A stretch of 61,209 nucleotides of DNA from Bacillota bacterium (lineage in GTDB: Bacteria > Bacillota > Clostridia > Christensenellales > SZUA-584), in the NCBI GenBank assembly GCA_023408075.1, contig JAEYKW010000018.1, forward strand, positions 1 to 61,209, written 5' to 3'. The number at the start of each line of letters is the position of its first letter. Within the stretch, counting starts at the first letter, position 1. The notes beneath the pieces are model-generated. The model saw only the letters and a program-made list of their open reading frames with translations, was not told the origin of the DNA and ran no database searches. The position numbers and the translations under genes were made by a program. This document shows positions 15,661 through 24,399 of this stretch, piece after piece.

Positions 15661-16788
15661 ATGTTATTAAGGCCGACTTATGCGAAGGTTAATTTAAGCG
15701 CGATCAAGCGCAATGTGATCAATATCAAAAACACGCTGCCCGAAAAAACGATGTTTTGCGCCGTAGCCAAGGCGGACGGCTACGGCCACGGCAGCGTGAT
15801 GACTGTTAAGGCTGCCATCGAAGCGGGTGCAGACTGGATTGCGGTGGCGATTCCCGAAGAAGCGGCGACGCTGCGGGATGAGGGCATCACCGCGCCGATA
15901 CTCGTGCTCGGGCCGTCCAACCGCTCGCAGTGGCGAAAGGGTGCCGCGCTGGACCTTTCCATGGTGGTCACTTCGCGCGAATGCCTTAAAGATGCGCTTG
16001 ATGCCGCGAAAGAGTACGGCAAAAAGGTAAAGCTGCACTTGAAAGCGGATACGGGCATGAACCGCGTCGGTGTCAAAACGTTGGAGGAAGCGGGCGAGCT
16101 GCTCGATATCATCGCGGGCGAGGAACTGCTGAGCCTCGAAGGGCTGATGACGCATTTTGCGACGGCAGACGAAGCGGACAAGACGTATACGCAGCAGCAG
16201 AACGAACGCTTTCAGGCGTTTATCGCGCTTGTAAAGGAAAAGGGCTTTTCGCCGATCATTCATGCCGCAAACAGCGGCGGCACGCTCGACAGCCCCGATC
16301 TCGCGTATGATATGGTGCGTGTCGGTATCGCGATGTACGGCTGCTATCCTTCGGATGAAGTGAAGCGGGATGTGAAGCTTGAGCCCGCGTTGTCGCTGCA
16401 CACGCAGGTGTCGCACATTAAAACCATCGGTTCCGGGGAAAAATTAAGCTATGGCTGCACCTTCACCACATGCAGGAAAACGCGCATCGCGACGCTGCCC
16501 ATCGGCTACGCGGACGGCTTTAACCGGCTGCTCTCCAGCAAGGGCGAGGTGCTCGTCAGCGGCAAGCGCGCGAAGGTTGTGGGGCGCGTCTGCATGGACC
16601 AGATATTGATCGACGTGACGGATATCGAGGACGTGAAGCTGCACGACAACGTCGTGTGCTTCGGGAGCCAGCGGGGCGCCAGCCTGCCCGTGGAGGAATA
16701 TGCGGCACTGTGCGGCACCGTCAATTACGAAATACTCTGCGCACTGTCGCCGCGCGTGCCAAGACTCTATTACGAGGATGAAAAATGA
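15661..16788 (+). CDS. alr: Alanine racemase
   Basis: The 375-aa PLP enzyme makes D-Ala for peptidoglycan. The PLP lysine lies in AVAKADGYGHG (K37) and the catalytic tyrosine in KLSYGCTF of the C-terminal beta domain. GYADGFNR and GRVCMDQ are further family blocks. Its stop overlaps the next start (ATGA), beginning a tightly packed run to coaD. Confidence 0.96.
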   Translation: MLLRPTYAKVNLSAIKRNVINIKNTLPEKTMFCAVAKADGYGHGSVMTVKAAIEAGADWIAVAIPEEAATLRDEGITAPILVLGPSNRSQWRKGAALDLSMVVTSRECLKDALDAAKEYGKKVKLHLKADTGMNRVGVKTLEEAGELLDIIAGEELLSLEGLMTHFATADEADKTYTQQQNERFQAFIALVKEKGFSPIIHAANSGGTLDSPDLAYDMVRVGIAMYGCYPSDEVKRDVKLEPALSLHTQVSHIKTIGSGEKLSYGCTFTTCRKTRIATLPIGYADGFNRLLSSKGEVLVSGKRAKVVGRVCMDQILIDVTDIEDVKLHDNVVCFGSQRGASLPVEEYAALCGTVNYEILCALSPRVPRLYYEDEK

Positions 16789-17336
16789 AACACGATATCA
16801 GGCAGGAGATGCTTAAAAAACGGCTGCTGATCGACTCGCTCGATGCGGAAGTGATGAGCGGGCACATCATTCATACGCTGCTTGAGCTTGACTGCATCAA
16901 GAACGCGGTTTGTGTGATGGCTTATTATTCGCACAAGAACGAGCCGAATCTGCTCGCGCTGATGCATGCGCTGCTCGACATGGGCAAAGACGTGGCGCTG
17001 CCGTACGTCGCCGATAACGACAACCTGATCGCCGTGGAATACACATACGATTCCGTCATGAAAAGCAATGTCTACGGGATCGCGGAACCCATCATTATGA
17101 ACGAAAGCGAGCAAGTGGAGCCGGACGTTGTGCTGGTGCCGGGTATCGCTTATGATACCGCGCTGAACCGCATCGGGTACGGCGTCGGGTATTTTGACCG
17201 GTTTTTAAAAGAAACAAAAGCGCTGAAAATCGGTATCTGCTACGATATGCAGATCGTTCCGAAAATCGAAGCCGAGCCGTATGATATTGCGATGGACATG
17301 CTTGTCACGGACAAGCGCGTGATCGGGCCTTACTGA
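16785..17336 (+). CDS. 5-formyltetrahydrofolate cyclo-ligase family protein
   Basis: The 183-aa protein carries the C-terminal signature VLVPGIAYDTALNRIGYGVGYFDRFL of the 5-FTHF cyclo-ligase (MTHFS/YgfA) family, which converts 5-formyl-THF to methenyl-THF using ATP. The N-terminal basic ATP-binding stretch (RQEMLKKRLLIDSL) is present but short. Four-base overlap with alr and one-base overlap (TGATG) with rsmD indicate coupled translation. Confidence 0.9.
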   Translation: MKHDIRQEMLKKRLLIDSLDAEVMSGHIIHTLLELDCIKNAVCVMAYYSHKNEPNLLALMHALLDMGKDVALPYVADNDNLIAVEYTYDSVMKSNVYGIAEPIIMNESEQVEPDVVLVPGIAYDTALNRIGYGVGYFDRFLKETKALKIGICYDMQIVPKIEAEPYDIAMDMLVTDKRVIGPY

Positions 17337-17881
17337 TGCGCGTGATTGCGGGGACGCTCAAAGGGCGGCGCCTGAATTGCCCGAAGGGCGATGTGATTCG
17401 CCCCACGACAGACAAGGTTAAGGAAGCGCTGTTCGGCGCGATTCAGTTTCAGACGGCGGGTGCGGCGGTGCTTGATGCCTTTGCGGGCAGCGGGGCGCTC
17501 GGTATCGAAGCGCTTTCACGAGGCGCGGCGCATGTCGATTTTGCGGAGCGTGAGAGAGCCTGTCAAAAAGCGCTTGAAGAGAATTTGCAGGCTGTGGGCG
17601 CGGCCGATTTTCGCGTGCTAAAGGGTGATGTCTTCAAGCTGATGCCGTCTCTTGGCCGGTACGATATTGTGCTGATGGATCCGCCCTATGATGAAGGGCT
17701 TTATGTGCCGCTGCTCGAAGCCTTAAGAGACGAAGAAAAGCTCAATAACGGTGCGGCGGTGGTTGTCGAATGCCGCAGAAAATTTGATTTTATACTCCCG
17801 ATAGGGTATAATTTGACAAAGCGCAAAGAGTACGGCGATATATCGCTGGTATTTTTGGCCTATGGAGAAAAAAGTGATTAA
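17336..17881 (+). CDS. rsmD: 16S rRNA (guanine(966)-N2)-methyltransferase
   Basis: The 181-aa SAM methyltransferase opens with MRVIAGTLKGRRL, followed by RPTTDKVKEALF, the SAM motif LDAFAGSGALGIEALSRGA and the catalytic DPPY near residue 115. Its position just before coaD is the standard order in Firmicutes. The reading frame overlaps the start of coaD. Confidence 0.94.
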   Translation: MRVIAGTLKGRRLNCPKGDVIRPTTDKVKEALFGAIQFQTAGAAVLDAFAGSGALGIEALSRGAAHVDFAERERACQKALEENLQAVGAADFRVLKGDVFKLMPSLGRYDIVLMDPPYDEGLYVPLLEALRDEEKLNNGAAVVVECRRKFDFILPIGYNLTKRKEYGDISLVFLAYGEKSD

Positions 17882-18353
17882 ATGCGTTTATCCCGGAAGC
17901 TTTGATCCGGTGACTTCCGGTCATCTTGATATTATCACGCGCGCGGCAGCTATGTTTGACGATGTGACGGTTGCGGTGCTCGTCAACAAAAATAAAGAAC
18001 CCGCGTTTACCGTCGAGCAGCGTATGGAGTTCATCAGCCGCAGCACCGCAAATCTGCCGTGCGTTCATGTGGATTCATTTTCGGGCTTGCTTGTGGATTA
18101 CATGAAGCGCAAGAACGCGAACCTTGTGATTCGCGGCCTTCGGGCCATATCGGATTTTGAGTATGAGTTTCAAATGGCCGCAATGAACTCAAAGCTCGCC
18201 AAGGACGTTGAGACCATTTTTTTGATGACGGACATCAATCATTCGTTTTTGAGCTCCAGCATGGTGAAAGAGCTTATTTACCACGGCGGAGATATCACCG
18301 GGCTCGTGCCGGATGAAATTAAAGACGATGTGATTAATAAATACCGCAGGTGA
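17874..18353 (+). CDS. coaD: Phosphopantetheine adenylyltransferase
   Basis: Fourth step of CoA synthesis. The nucleotidyltransferase motif YPGSFDPVTSGHLDI is at the N-terminus, RGLRAISDFEYE in the middle and ISSSMVKE-like serines (LSSSMVKEL) near the C-terminus. The start is chosen as GTG 17874, since GGAG lies 6 bases upstream and the protein then begins directly before the motif (159 aa). ATG 17862 would add four residues but has no ribosome-binding site. It overlaps the rsmD stop. Confidence 0.93.
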   Translation: MIKCVYPGSFDPVTSGHLDIITRAAAMFDDVTVAVLVNKNKEPAFTVEQRMEFISRSTANLPCVHVDSFSGLLVDYMKRKNANLVIRGLRAISDFEYEFQMAAMNSKLAKDVETIFLMTDINHSFLSSSMVKELIYHGGDITGLVPDEIKDDVINKYRR

Positions 18354-18357
18354 GACA

Positions 18358-18810
18358 ATGAAGATTCTTGAACTGCTCGATGAGCTGACCGAAGAAATTG
18401 AAAACAGCCCCAAAGCGGTGTTCTCAAACAAGCGCAATGTGGACTACGACATCATGATGGAAATCATCAGCGATATGCGAAATGCACTGCCGCAGGAAAT
18501 TATGGACGCCGAGGAAATATCCAAGGAAAAAAGTCTGATATTAAATTCTGCGCAGGAGGAAGCCGCCAGCATCGTGAAGAGCGCCGAGGATGAGCTGCAA
18601 ACGCGCGTGTCGGACGATTCCGTGGTGCAGGAGGCCGAGGCCAAGGCAAGAGACATTGTGAAACAGGCCGAGGAAACCGCCAGCGAGATCAAGCTCGGCG
18701 CGAAGGAATATGCCGACGATATTCTGGCTGAAGTGGAAACGTATTTCAGCGATTATGTCAAGGTGCTGAAGCAGAACAGACAGGAACTAGGGGGCAAACG
18801 GAAAAGCTGA
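18358..18810 (+). CDS. Coiled-coil protein downstream of coaD (unknown function)
   Basis: The 150-aa acidic protein is mostly helical. Residues 45-140 have long runs of Ala, Glu and Lys with heptad-like spacing (EEAASIVKSAEDEL, AEAKARDIVKQAEETASEI), resembling ATP-synthase b-subunit or DivIVA-like stalks. It lies 4 bp after coaD with an AGGTGA site, so it is probably in the same operon. A protein of this type after coaD is common in Clostridia; no function is assigned. Its 3' end overlaps the convergent ylbJ gene by 24 bp. Confidence 0.8.
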   Translation: MKILELLDELTEEIENSPKAVFSNKRNVDYDIMMEIISDMRNALPQEIMDAEEISKEKSLILNSAQEEAASIVKSAEDELQTRVSDDSVVQEAEAKARDIVKQAEETASEIKLGAKEYADDILAEVETYFSDYVKVLKQNRQELGGKRKS

Positions 18811-19956
18811 GCGTTTTCGCCGTTTCTGCCACCGTTTAATCAATAGCAGCACGATAACCGCCGCTGCTGCAAAAATGATGCCGCCGTATGCGGCTGTTTT
18901 TGTTTCCGCACCCAAAGCGGAAACTGTTGTGGTAAGCGGAAAAACGGCCAACAGCACCGATGTGAAGAAAAAGGCCAGCATCGCCTGAATGCTCTTTGCG
19001 AGCGCAAACCCCTTGGGCTTTAGGCCCGCAGAAGCGGTCATGGCGGTGGTCTGCATATGGATGCACAGGCCGCCAAAAGCAATGATGCCCGCAATCAGCG
19101 GCAGCTTGACTTGTATGGGCACGCTGAGTGCTGCGGCGCGCGCGCAGCCCGACGTCATCTCCACGCCGCCGAAGAGCAGCGCCTGCGTGCTCTCGGCGCT
19201 GAACCCTGCCATATTCGCTACCGGCATATACGCCCACCGTAGCGCGTCCATCACATGGGTGACGGAGAGCATTTCGAGCACGACAGAGAACAATATGATA
19301 AAGCCGCCCACCTTGAGCAGCACCTGCAGCGCCTTTTCGATACTCGAAGAAAGCAGGTCGCCGATGGGCGGGCAGTATGCCGCGTCTTTTTTGAATTGCG
19401 CCCACGCATCGGCAAAACGAGCCCGTGGTTTATTGTTGATTTTGAGATGCTGGCGGCGCGCGAAAACACCGAAAAAGATACCGACCGCAATCGCGGAAAG
19501 ATAGTGTGCGGCTGCAAGATAAACACCCGCCTCGGGCAGGCCGAGCAGCCCCGAGCAGACGGTGCCCGTCATAAAAACGGGGCCGGAAACGCTGGTGAAG
19601 CGGATGATGCGCTGCGCTTCCGCTTCGGTGATCTGCTTGTCGGCATATAGCTCCGCCGAGAGCCGCGCGCCCACCGGATAACCCGAAAGTGCGGAAGCCA
19701 GAAATACGTATGCCGATTCGCCCGGCGCGAAAAAAAGAAAGCGCGTGACCGGGGCGAATACATGCGCAATGAGCCGCACGATGCCTGTTTCCAGCAGCAA
19801 AAAGGATGCCGCCATAAACGGAAACAGCGCGGGGAGCACGGCGCTGAACCAGATATTGAGGCCAAAACGTGCGCTGTTTAAGCCGTTCTCGGGGTAAATG
19901 AGCAACAGCACCGCCATCACAGCCACGAAGGCGATGAGCAAGCCTTTTTTTATCAT
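18787..19956 (-). CDS. ylbJ: YlbJ-like sporulation membrane protein
   Basis: The 389-aa protein has about eight to nine membrane spans and two nucleoside-recognition (gate) halves. The motifs VLPALFPFMAASFLL and LSGYPVGARLSAELY are typical of YlbJ, a sporulation protein needed for the spore cortex in Bacillus. The C-terminus is short and basic (KRWQKRRKR). It converges on the coaD operon with overlapping 3' ends. The neighbourhood with coaD, and tmcAL (ylbM) 7 kb away, is a scattered form of the Bacillus ylb cluster. Confidence 0.85.
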   Translation of the reverse strand: MIKKGLLIAFVAVMAVLLLIYPENGLNSARFGLNIWFSAVLPALFPFMAASFLLLETGIVRLIAHVFAPVTRFLFFAPGESAYVFLASALSGYPVGARLSAELYADKQITEAEAQRIIRFTSVSGPVFMTGTVCSGLLGLPEAGVYLAAAHYLSAIAVGIFFGVFARRQHLKINNKPRARFADAWAQFKKDAAYCPPIGDLLSSSIEKALQVLLKVGGFIILFSVVLEMLSVTHVMDALRWAYMPVANMAGFSAESTQALLFGGVEMTSGCARAAALSVPIQVKLPLIAGIIAFGGLCIHMQTTAMTASAGLKPKGFALAKSIQAMLAFFFTSVLLAVFPLTTTVSALGAETKTAAYGGIIFAAAAVIVLLLIKRWQKRRKRSAFPFAP

Positions 19957-20230
19957 TTCATCACACCTTTACGTTTCATGATATGAAACGCAGGGGGCGG
20001 GTAAGAACCATGTCGCATATACGGCTTTTATTGATTTTTTGTGATAAAAAAGTGTTGGCACTTAGCACTTTCCAGGTTTTGAAACGTCTTACTTTAGACA
20101 GCTTATAAGCAGCGGCATTTGCAGCAGACGGACTATTTGCTGTCGATGGTACCGATCGGCATTGCAAAACATACAGGATGCGGATGATAGTGGCAAATAG
20201 AACACAGTGATTTTTTTAGAGGGGATCGGT

Positions 20231-21346
20231 ATGAAAAGATTTATAGCGATACTTTGTGCGGGGGCAGCCTTTTTGCTTGTCGTAGCGGGATGCGAAGCTC
20301 GGATTGCCACGCCGACAGAGAGCGGCGCGGAGGCCAAGGGTGATACGTTTTTTTACGATGAGTCAACGGGCAGGGTGGTAACCGATTTAAGCGACCGGTT
20401 CGACTTCAAAATTGAGCAGTGGAAGCTCAGCTTCAACGAAGAAGCCGGGCAGGAGCGCTTGTTATTTGGCGTGACTATCAAAAACAAGACGCAAACGCGC
20501 CTTAAGAATTTTAACGGCGACATTCGGTTTGATGACAAGCTGTTGTATCTTTTTGTCACGGGGCTCACCAATTATGACCAGTACGAGCCTGTTGACCTGA
20601 TTCCCGGTGTTACGGCGAACGGAGTCTCCTATTCGGCGGATATCTCGGTGAATACGGCTGACCAGGTTAAAGAAAACGGATACGATAAAGACCAATTGCT
20701 GGAGACGGCCCGATTTGTCACGCTGAAATTGAGCTGGGACGGCGGGGAAGAAACGGTGACGCTGGATTGCGGCAGGCCCGGAACGGAAGAACACAATGAG
20801 GTGCGTTTAACTGCGGAGAATCTTTTAAATATCGCATTGAGCGCGCCTGAAGGCTCGGGCGGCATTCGGACAATGACGCTGTATTATATGAAAGACGGTA
20901 AAGAGTACACGGATATACTGGACGATATTTCATCTATCGATAGCGGCGGTTACGATGATGAGGCAAAAGAGCAGACACTCACCGATTCGGACAGCGACGG
21001 GGACGGTATCGTCGATTTCATTATATACCGGGAATTTTGGTTCCCCGATCTGGATATGGCCCACGCGGAGGTGCCCCGGTGGCCGACGGTTTACGAATAC
21101 GATTTGCACGGCGGGTTTGTGATCGCATCCGCGAAGCACAGGGCATACTTTGAAACATATGCAAAACAGCTCAAAGACAAACTGGATACTGACATGGACC
21201 ATATGAGCGATGCTGCCATATTGGCCGTGAAAAGGCTGAAATTTGCCGCGGAACGCATTGCCGACGGAGCTTTCGCGCCTTCAAGCCCGTACGGCGATCA
21301 GTGCTATGCGGATGTTTGTGAGCTGACAAAAGGAATCATAGAATAA
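20231..21346 (+). CDS. Lipoprotein with calcium-loop-like motif (unknown)
   Basis: A 371-aa secreted lipoprotein: signal peptide and lipobox LVVAGC (Cys21). ATG 20231 is set by AGAGGGG 7 bases upstream and by the signal peptide. The middle (residues 100-150) looks like a beta-sandwich domain of the kind found in clostridial surface lipoproteins. Around residue 255 the motif DSDSDGDGIVDF matches the DxDxDG calcium-binding loop of EF-hand/thrombospondin-3 repeats. No enzyme motif is seen. It is monocistronic, upstream of the BlaI/M56 pair, but the repressor has its own promoter. Confidence 0.75.
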   Translation: MKRFIAILCAGAAFLLVVAGCEARIATPTESGAEAKGDTFFYDESTGRVVTDLSDRFDFKIEQWKLSFNEEAGQERLLFGVTIKNKTQTRLKNFNGDIRFDDKLLYLFVTGLTNYDQYEPVDLIPGVTANGVSYSADISVNTADQVKENGYDKDQLLETARFVTLKLSWDGGEETVTLDCGRPGTEEHNEVRLTAENLLNIALSAPEGSGGIRTMTLYYMKDGKEYTDILDDISSIDSGGYDDEAKEQTLTDSDSDGDGIVDFIIYREFWFPDLDMAHAEVPRWPTVYEYDLHGGFVIASAKHRAYFETYAKQLKDKLDTDMDHMSDAAILAVKRLKFAAERIADGAFAPSSPYGDQCYADVCELTKGIIE

Positions 21347-21411
21347 CAGTGCAGGCCAAGCCTCACTTGCAGCCTAAAAGCAGCGACTGTAAATTTTTCC
21401 TGACCTCATAC

Positions 21412-21446
21412 TTGACAAACACTAGAGACACAACTACAATTGTAAT
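21412..21446 (+). promoter_or_regulatory. BlaI-type promoter/operator, site 2
   Basis: TTGACA (21412-21417), a 17-bp spacer and TACAAT (21435-21440) form a near-consensus promoter. The -10 box is half of the perfect palindrome TACAATTGTA (21435-21444), which extends partly to ACTACAATTGTAAT (21433-21446). The geometry is the same as at 5680-5715. It should be bound by the BlaI protein encoded 36 bp downstream. Confidence 0.85.
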
Positions 21447-21481
21447 TAATAAAGCTATTTTCCGGAAAGCGAGGGCGGAAT

Positions 21482-21859
21482 ATGAAAAACGCGCTCACCA
21501 AAACCGAATGGGCGGTGATGACGGCGCTTTGGGAGCAGCCGCATCAAACCGTCTCGCGCATCATCGACGCGCTCAAAGGCCAAACCGACTGGAAATACAA
21601 CACCTATGTGACTTACTTAAAGCGCATGTGCGAAAAAGGGCTGGCCTCTTTCGAGCAGCTCGGGCGGGACAAGTTCTACTATCCGCTGATTGAAAAAAGC
21701 GACTGCATATTGGCCGAAAGCGAAACCATATTCGACAAGATGGACGAGAGGGCTGCCAAAGAGTTTCTTGTCTGCATGATCAAAGGCAGCTCGTTAAGCA
21801 TCAAAGACCGCGAGGAACTCAAAAGCCTGCTCGACGGCCTGAAGAAGGACGGTGAGTGA
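21482..21859 (+). CDS. BlaI/MecI/CopY-family repressor paired with an M56 protease
   Basis: The 125-aa winged-helix protein (LTKTEWAVMTALWEQPHQTVSRIIDAL; WKYNTYVTYLKRMCEKG) is a close paralogue of the one at 5782; both share the continuation LGRDKFYYP/LGRDNFYYP. It overlaps the M56 gene, the typical repressor-sensor order (BlaI-BlaR1). In known systems the activated sensor cleaves or triggers cleavage of the repressor. The predicted operator over its own promoter implies autoregulation and regulation of the downstream sensor. Confidence 0.92.
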   Translation: MKNALTKTEWAVMTALWEQPHQTVSRIIDALKGQTDWKYNTYVTYLKRMCEKGLASFEQLGRDKFYYPLIEKSDCILAESETIFDKMDERAAKEFLVCMIKGSSLSIKDREELKSLLDGLKKDGE

Positions 21860-24308
21860 TGTGAATCAAATACTGCGTATTTTACTTGAAATCACGATCT
21901 ATTCCGTTGTGCTGTTCGCGGCGGTGATGCTGTTCAAACGGCTGTTTCGCAGGCACATGTCGCCGGTTCTCGGATATGCGGTGTGGGCGCTGCTGATACT
22001 GCGGCTGATGATTCCCGTGACGATCAATAGCGATATGCGGCTGTTTGTCATCCCGGAAACGACGGCTGCGCCGATACAGACAACGTATGATGTCGCGCCG
22101 CAGCTGGAAGTTATGCCGGTGAATGACACTGATACCGCAGCATCCTTCTCTGATAACGACATGATTGCTTCCGACAATATTATTCCGGCATCACAGCCGG
22201 ACAGATTGCTTTCGGCGAGCGACAAGGTCGCTGTGACAACACATGTTCCAGGCATCAAGCCGGTCAGATGGCAGACGGTGCTCGTGATCGTGTGGGCGGC
22301 AGGTATGGCCGTCAGCGCAGGGGTACTGCTGCTGCTGTTCAGTCGTATACAGCACAGAACATCGAAAGGCAGCCCCGCGCCCGAAAATATATGGCGCCTT
22401 GTGGGCGCGTGCAAACGGGATATGGGCATCCGGGCGGATATCAAAATACAGGTGCATGATTGGCTGGCAACGCCCGCGCTGACCGCTTCGTTGAAGCCGA
22501 AGCTGCTGCTGCCCCAAAGCATGCTGACCGGTATGGACTTAAGGCAGATTGAATACGGCATTCGCCACGAGCTGATGCACTACCGCCACAGGGATCATTT
22601 AACCGCGCTGCTGCTCATGCTGCTGCGCTGTGTGTATTGGTTTAACCCCGTGGTGTGGTTCGCATCCAAGCAGATAGAGACGGACATGGAAGCCGCCTGC
22701 GACGCGGCGGTGACGGCGAGCCTTGGCAGGCTGGAATGCTATGATTACGCGCAGACGATGATTGACCTTGGCAGCAAGGCCGACGCGTACATGCTCGGTA
22801 TGGGCGTATCGAGCGGCCGTGCGTCGATGGAAAAGCGTGTGCGGGGGATATTCATGGAGAAGCGTACAAAGCTGCCCGTGAGGCTCGCCGCGCTGGTGCT
22901 CTCATGTCTGCTTGTTTTCACGTGCTTCACGACGGCGTGCCAGCCGGTGAAGGCAGAACCGGTGGACAATGCGGCAACAGTGGAGACACAAGAAGAAACG
23001 GCGCAAGCTCCGGCGGAGCCCATTCCGACACCCGCGCCCGCGCCCGAAGTGAACCCTAACGAAGGCTACGGGAATTTCCCGGAGTGGGTGGAGACGTATT
23101 CGATACCGAATCTCAATGTGGATATCAACGCACAGATCGTCACGCCCGATGCGGATGTGTTCCCGGTTTACAAGGTGCAAAAGCGCAGCTTTGATAATGA
23201 AACGTTGCAGCGCATGCTCGATTACTTTGCTGGAGACGTCGTGGGTGTGCGGGTGTTTTCGTTTACAAAGGATGAACTCAAAGAGCAGCTTAGTTATTTT
23301 AAGGAACACGATGCGGAAAAAAAGGATATTATTAAAGATCTGAAAACACAGATTTCGTTGGTACAACCGGAAGCGTTTAACGCTATAGATGAAAACGAAT
23401 CGCTTTATGGCGCGTACATTTTTCAAACGGTTGACGGCAGCAGGGTTAATTACATGGCTGGTGAAGACTGGTGTGAAATTTCAAAATATACCGGCAATTA
23501 TCTTATGCAGTATGAAAAAGATATAAGATACGGATCGTGGCCGCATTTGATAAAATACATGGACAAAACGCTAAAGGCCTCGAAGCTGACTGAACAGGAA
23601 GCGATGGCTCTGGCGCAAAAGGCGCTTGGGGACATGGGGATTGACAATATGGGCGTGGTTGATGCGGATAGAGCGGTTATCGTTAACACCTGCTTGGATG
23701 CTTTTCCGTCGGCCGGGTGGAATGTGAGCTTCGCCAGAACGGACAACGGCAGTGTACCTGCAGACTTAAGTCTGCAGGATTCCAGGTATTTCAATTTTAA
23801 AGAAGATGATTATTTTGAAAGATGGCAGATTGAAAGACTTGGCGTTTATGTGGATGATGAAGGTGTCGAATCAATATCGTGGAGCAAACCACAAGTTGTA
23901 TCCGAAGTCGCGGAGGGAAATGTGACGCTTATGACTTGGGATAAAGCAAAGCAGGCTATCAGAGATGCAATGTCACTGGGTTTTGATAATTACATGGCGT
24001 TAAGGCAAGATGCTGTCATGACTCGCGATATCAATATTGCTGTTGATAAAATCGTTCTCACCAATGTGCTTGTGCCCCAGGGAGACGGCCTTGATTATCA
24101 GCTGGCAGTACCGGCTTGGGTTATTTATAATGAGCAAGTCTGGGAAACCGAAAACGAAAGGCGTATCGATATGATGGAAATCTTCGCGGTCAACGCCATT
24201 GACGGGTCAGTAATTGATTTGACTTCACGCACTCATGTAGGAGAACAACGATTCGAAGAATTGCAAGAACAACGAGAGGAAGATGAGGCTGCCCAAAGCA
24301 GCAACTAA
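21852..24308 (+). CDS. BlaR1-like M56 metalloprotease sensor with atypical extracytoplasmic domain
   Basis: An 818-aa membrane protease. Membrane spans lie near 12-30, 37-55 and 142-163. The zinc site HELMH is at 239-243, with third ligand E280 in ETDMEAACD, followed by the NPVVWF helix and a last span near 344-363. The outside part (about 385-818) is not a penicillin-binding domain: it begins with a Pro/Ala/Glu linker, then SIPNLNVDINAQIV..FPVYKV, and ends with VDKIVLTNVLVP and FAVNAIDGS. These blocks recur in the lipoproteins at 25021 and 30232. The start is GTG 21852 (overlapping blaI) or GTG 21861. The ligand is unknown, and resistance should not be assumed. Confidence 0.88.
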   Translation: MSDVNQILRILLEITIYSVVLFAAVMLFKRLFRRHMSPVLGYAVWALLILRLMIPVTINSDMRLFVIPETTAAPIQTTYDVAPQLEVMPVNDTDTAASFSDNDMIASDNIIPASQPDRLLSASDKVAVTTHVPGIKPVRWQTVLVIVWAAGMAVSAGVLLLLFSRIQHRTSKGSPAPENIWRLVGACKRDMGIRADIKIQVHDWLATPALTASLKPKLLLPQSMLTGMDLRQIEYGIRHELMHYRHRDHLTALLLMLLRCVYWFNPVVWFASKQIETDMEAACDAAVTASLGRLECYDYAQTMIDLGSKADAYMLGMGVSSGRASMEKRVRGIFMEKRTKLPVRLAALVLSCLLVFTCFTTACQPVKAEPVDNAATVETQEETAQAPAEPIPTPAPAPEVNPNEGYGNFPEWVETYSIPNLNVDINAQIVTPDADVFPVYKVQKRSFDNETLQRMLDYFAGDVVGVRVFSFTKDELKEQLSYFKEHDAEKKDIIKDLKTQISLVQPEAFNAIDENESLYGAYIFQTVDGSRVNYMAGEDWCEISKYTGNYLMQYEKDIRYGSWPHLIKYMDKTLKASKLTEQEAMALAQKALGDMGIDNMGVVDADRAVIVNTCLDAFPSAGWNVSFARTDNGSVPADLSLQDSRYFNFKEDDYFERWQIERLGVYVDDEGVESISWSKPQVVSEVAEGNVTLMTWDKAKQAIRDAMSLGFDNYMALRQDAVMTRDINIAVDKIVLTNVLVPQGDGLDYQLAVPAWVIYNEQVWETENERRIDMMEIFAVNAIDGSVIDLTSRTHVGEQRFEELQEQREEDEAAQSSN

Positions 24309-24339
24309 ATAAGTTTCCCACCACCATGCGCGAAACGCG

Positions 24340-24366
24340 GCCGGTACCGCACAAGCGGTGCCGGCT
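24340..24366 (+). terminator. Strong GC hairpin between convergent genes
   Basis: GCCGGTACCGC and GCGGTGCCGGC pair over 11 bp (one G-U) around an ACAA loop, about 32 bp after the M56 stop and 34 bp before the VOC stop. No T tract lies on either side, so it may stop both strands weakly or protect 3' ends. Confidence 0.5.
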
Positions 24367-24399
24367 GCGCAAGCGCCAATATCAATTCTCTATTTACTT

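Noticed and set aside
20030..20070. CIRCE-like heat-shock operator (TTGGCACTTAGCACT)
   Set aside because: Only a loose half-site match, without the N9-spaced second arm, and no chaperone gene follows.
21852..24308. Beta-lactam resistance sensor BlaR1/MecR1
   Set aside because: The protease part fits, but the penicillin-binding SxxK-type sensor domain is absent and no beta-lactamase or PBP2a gene is nearby.
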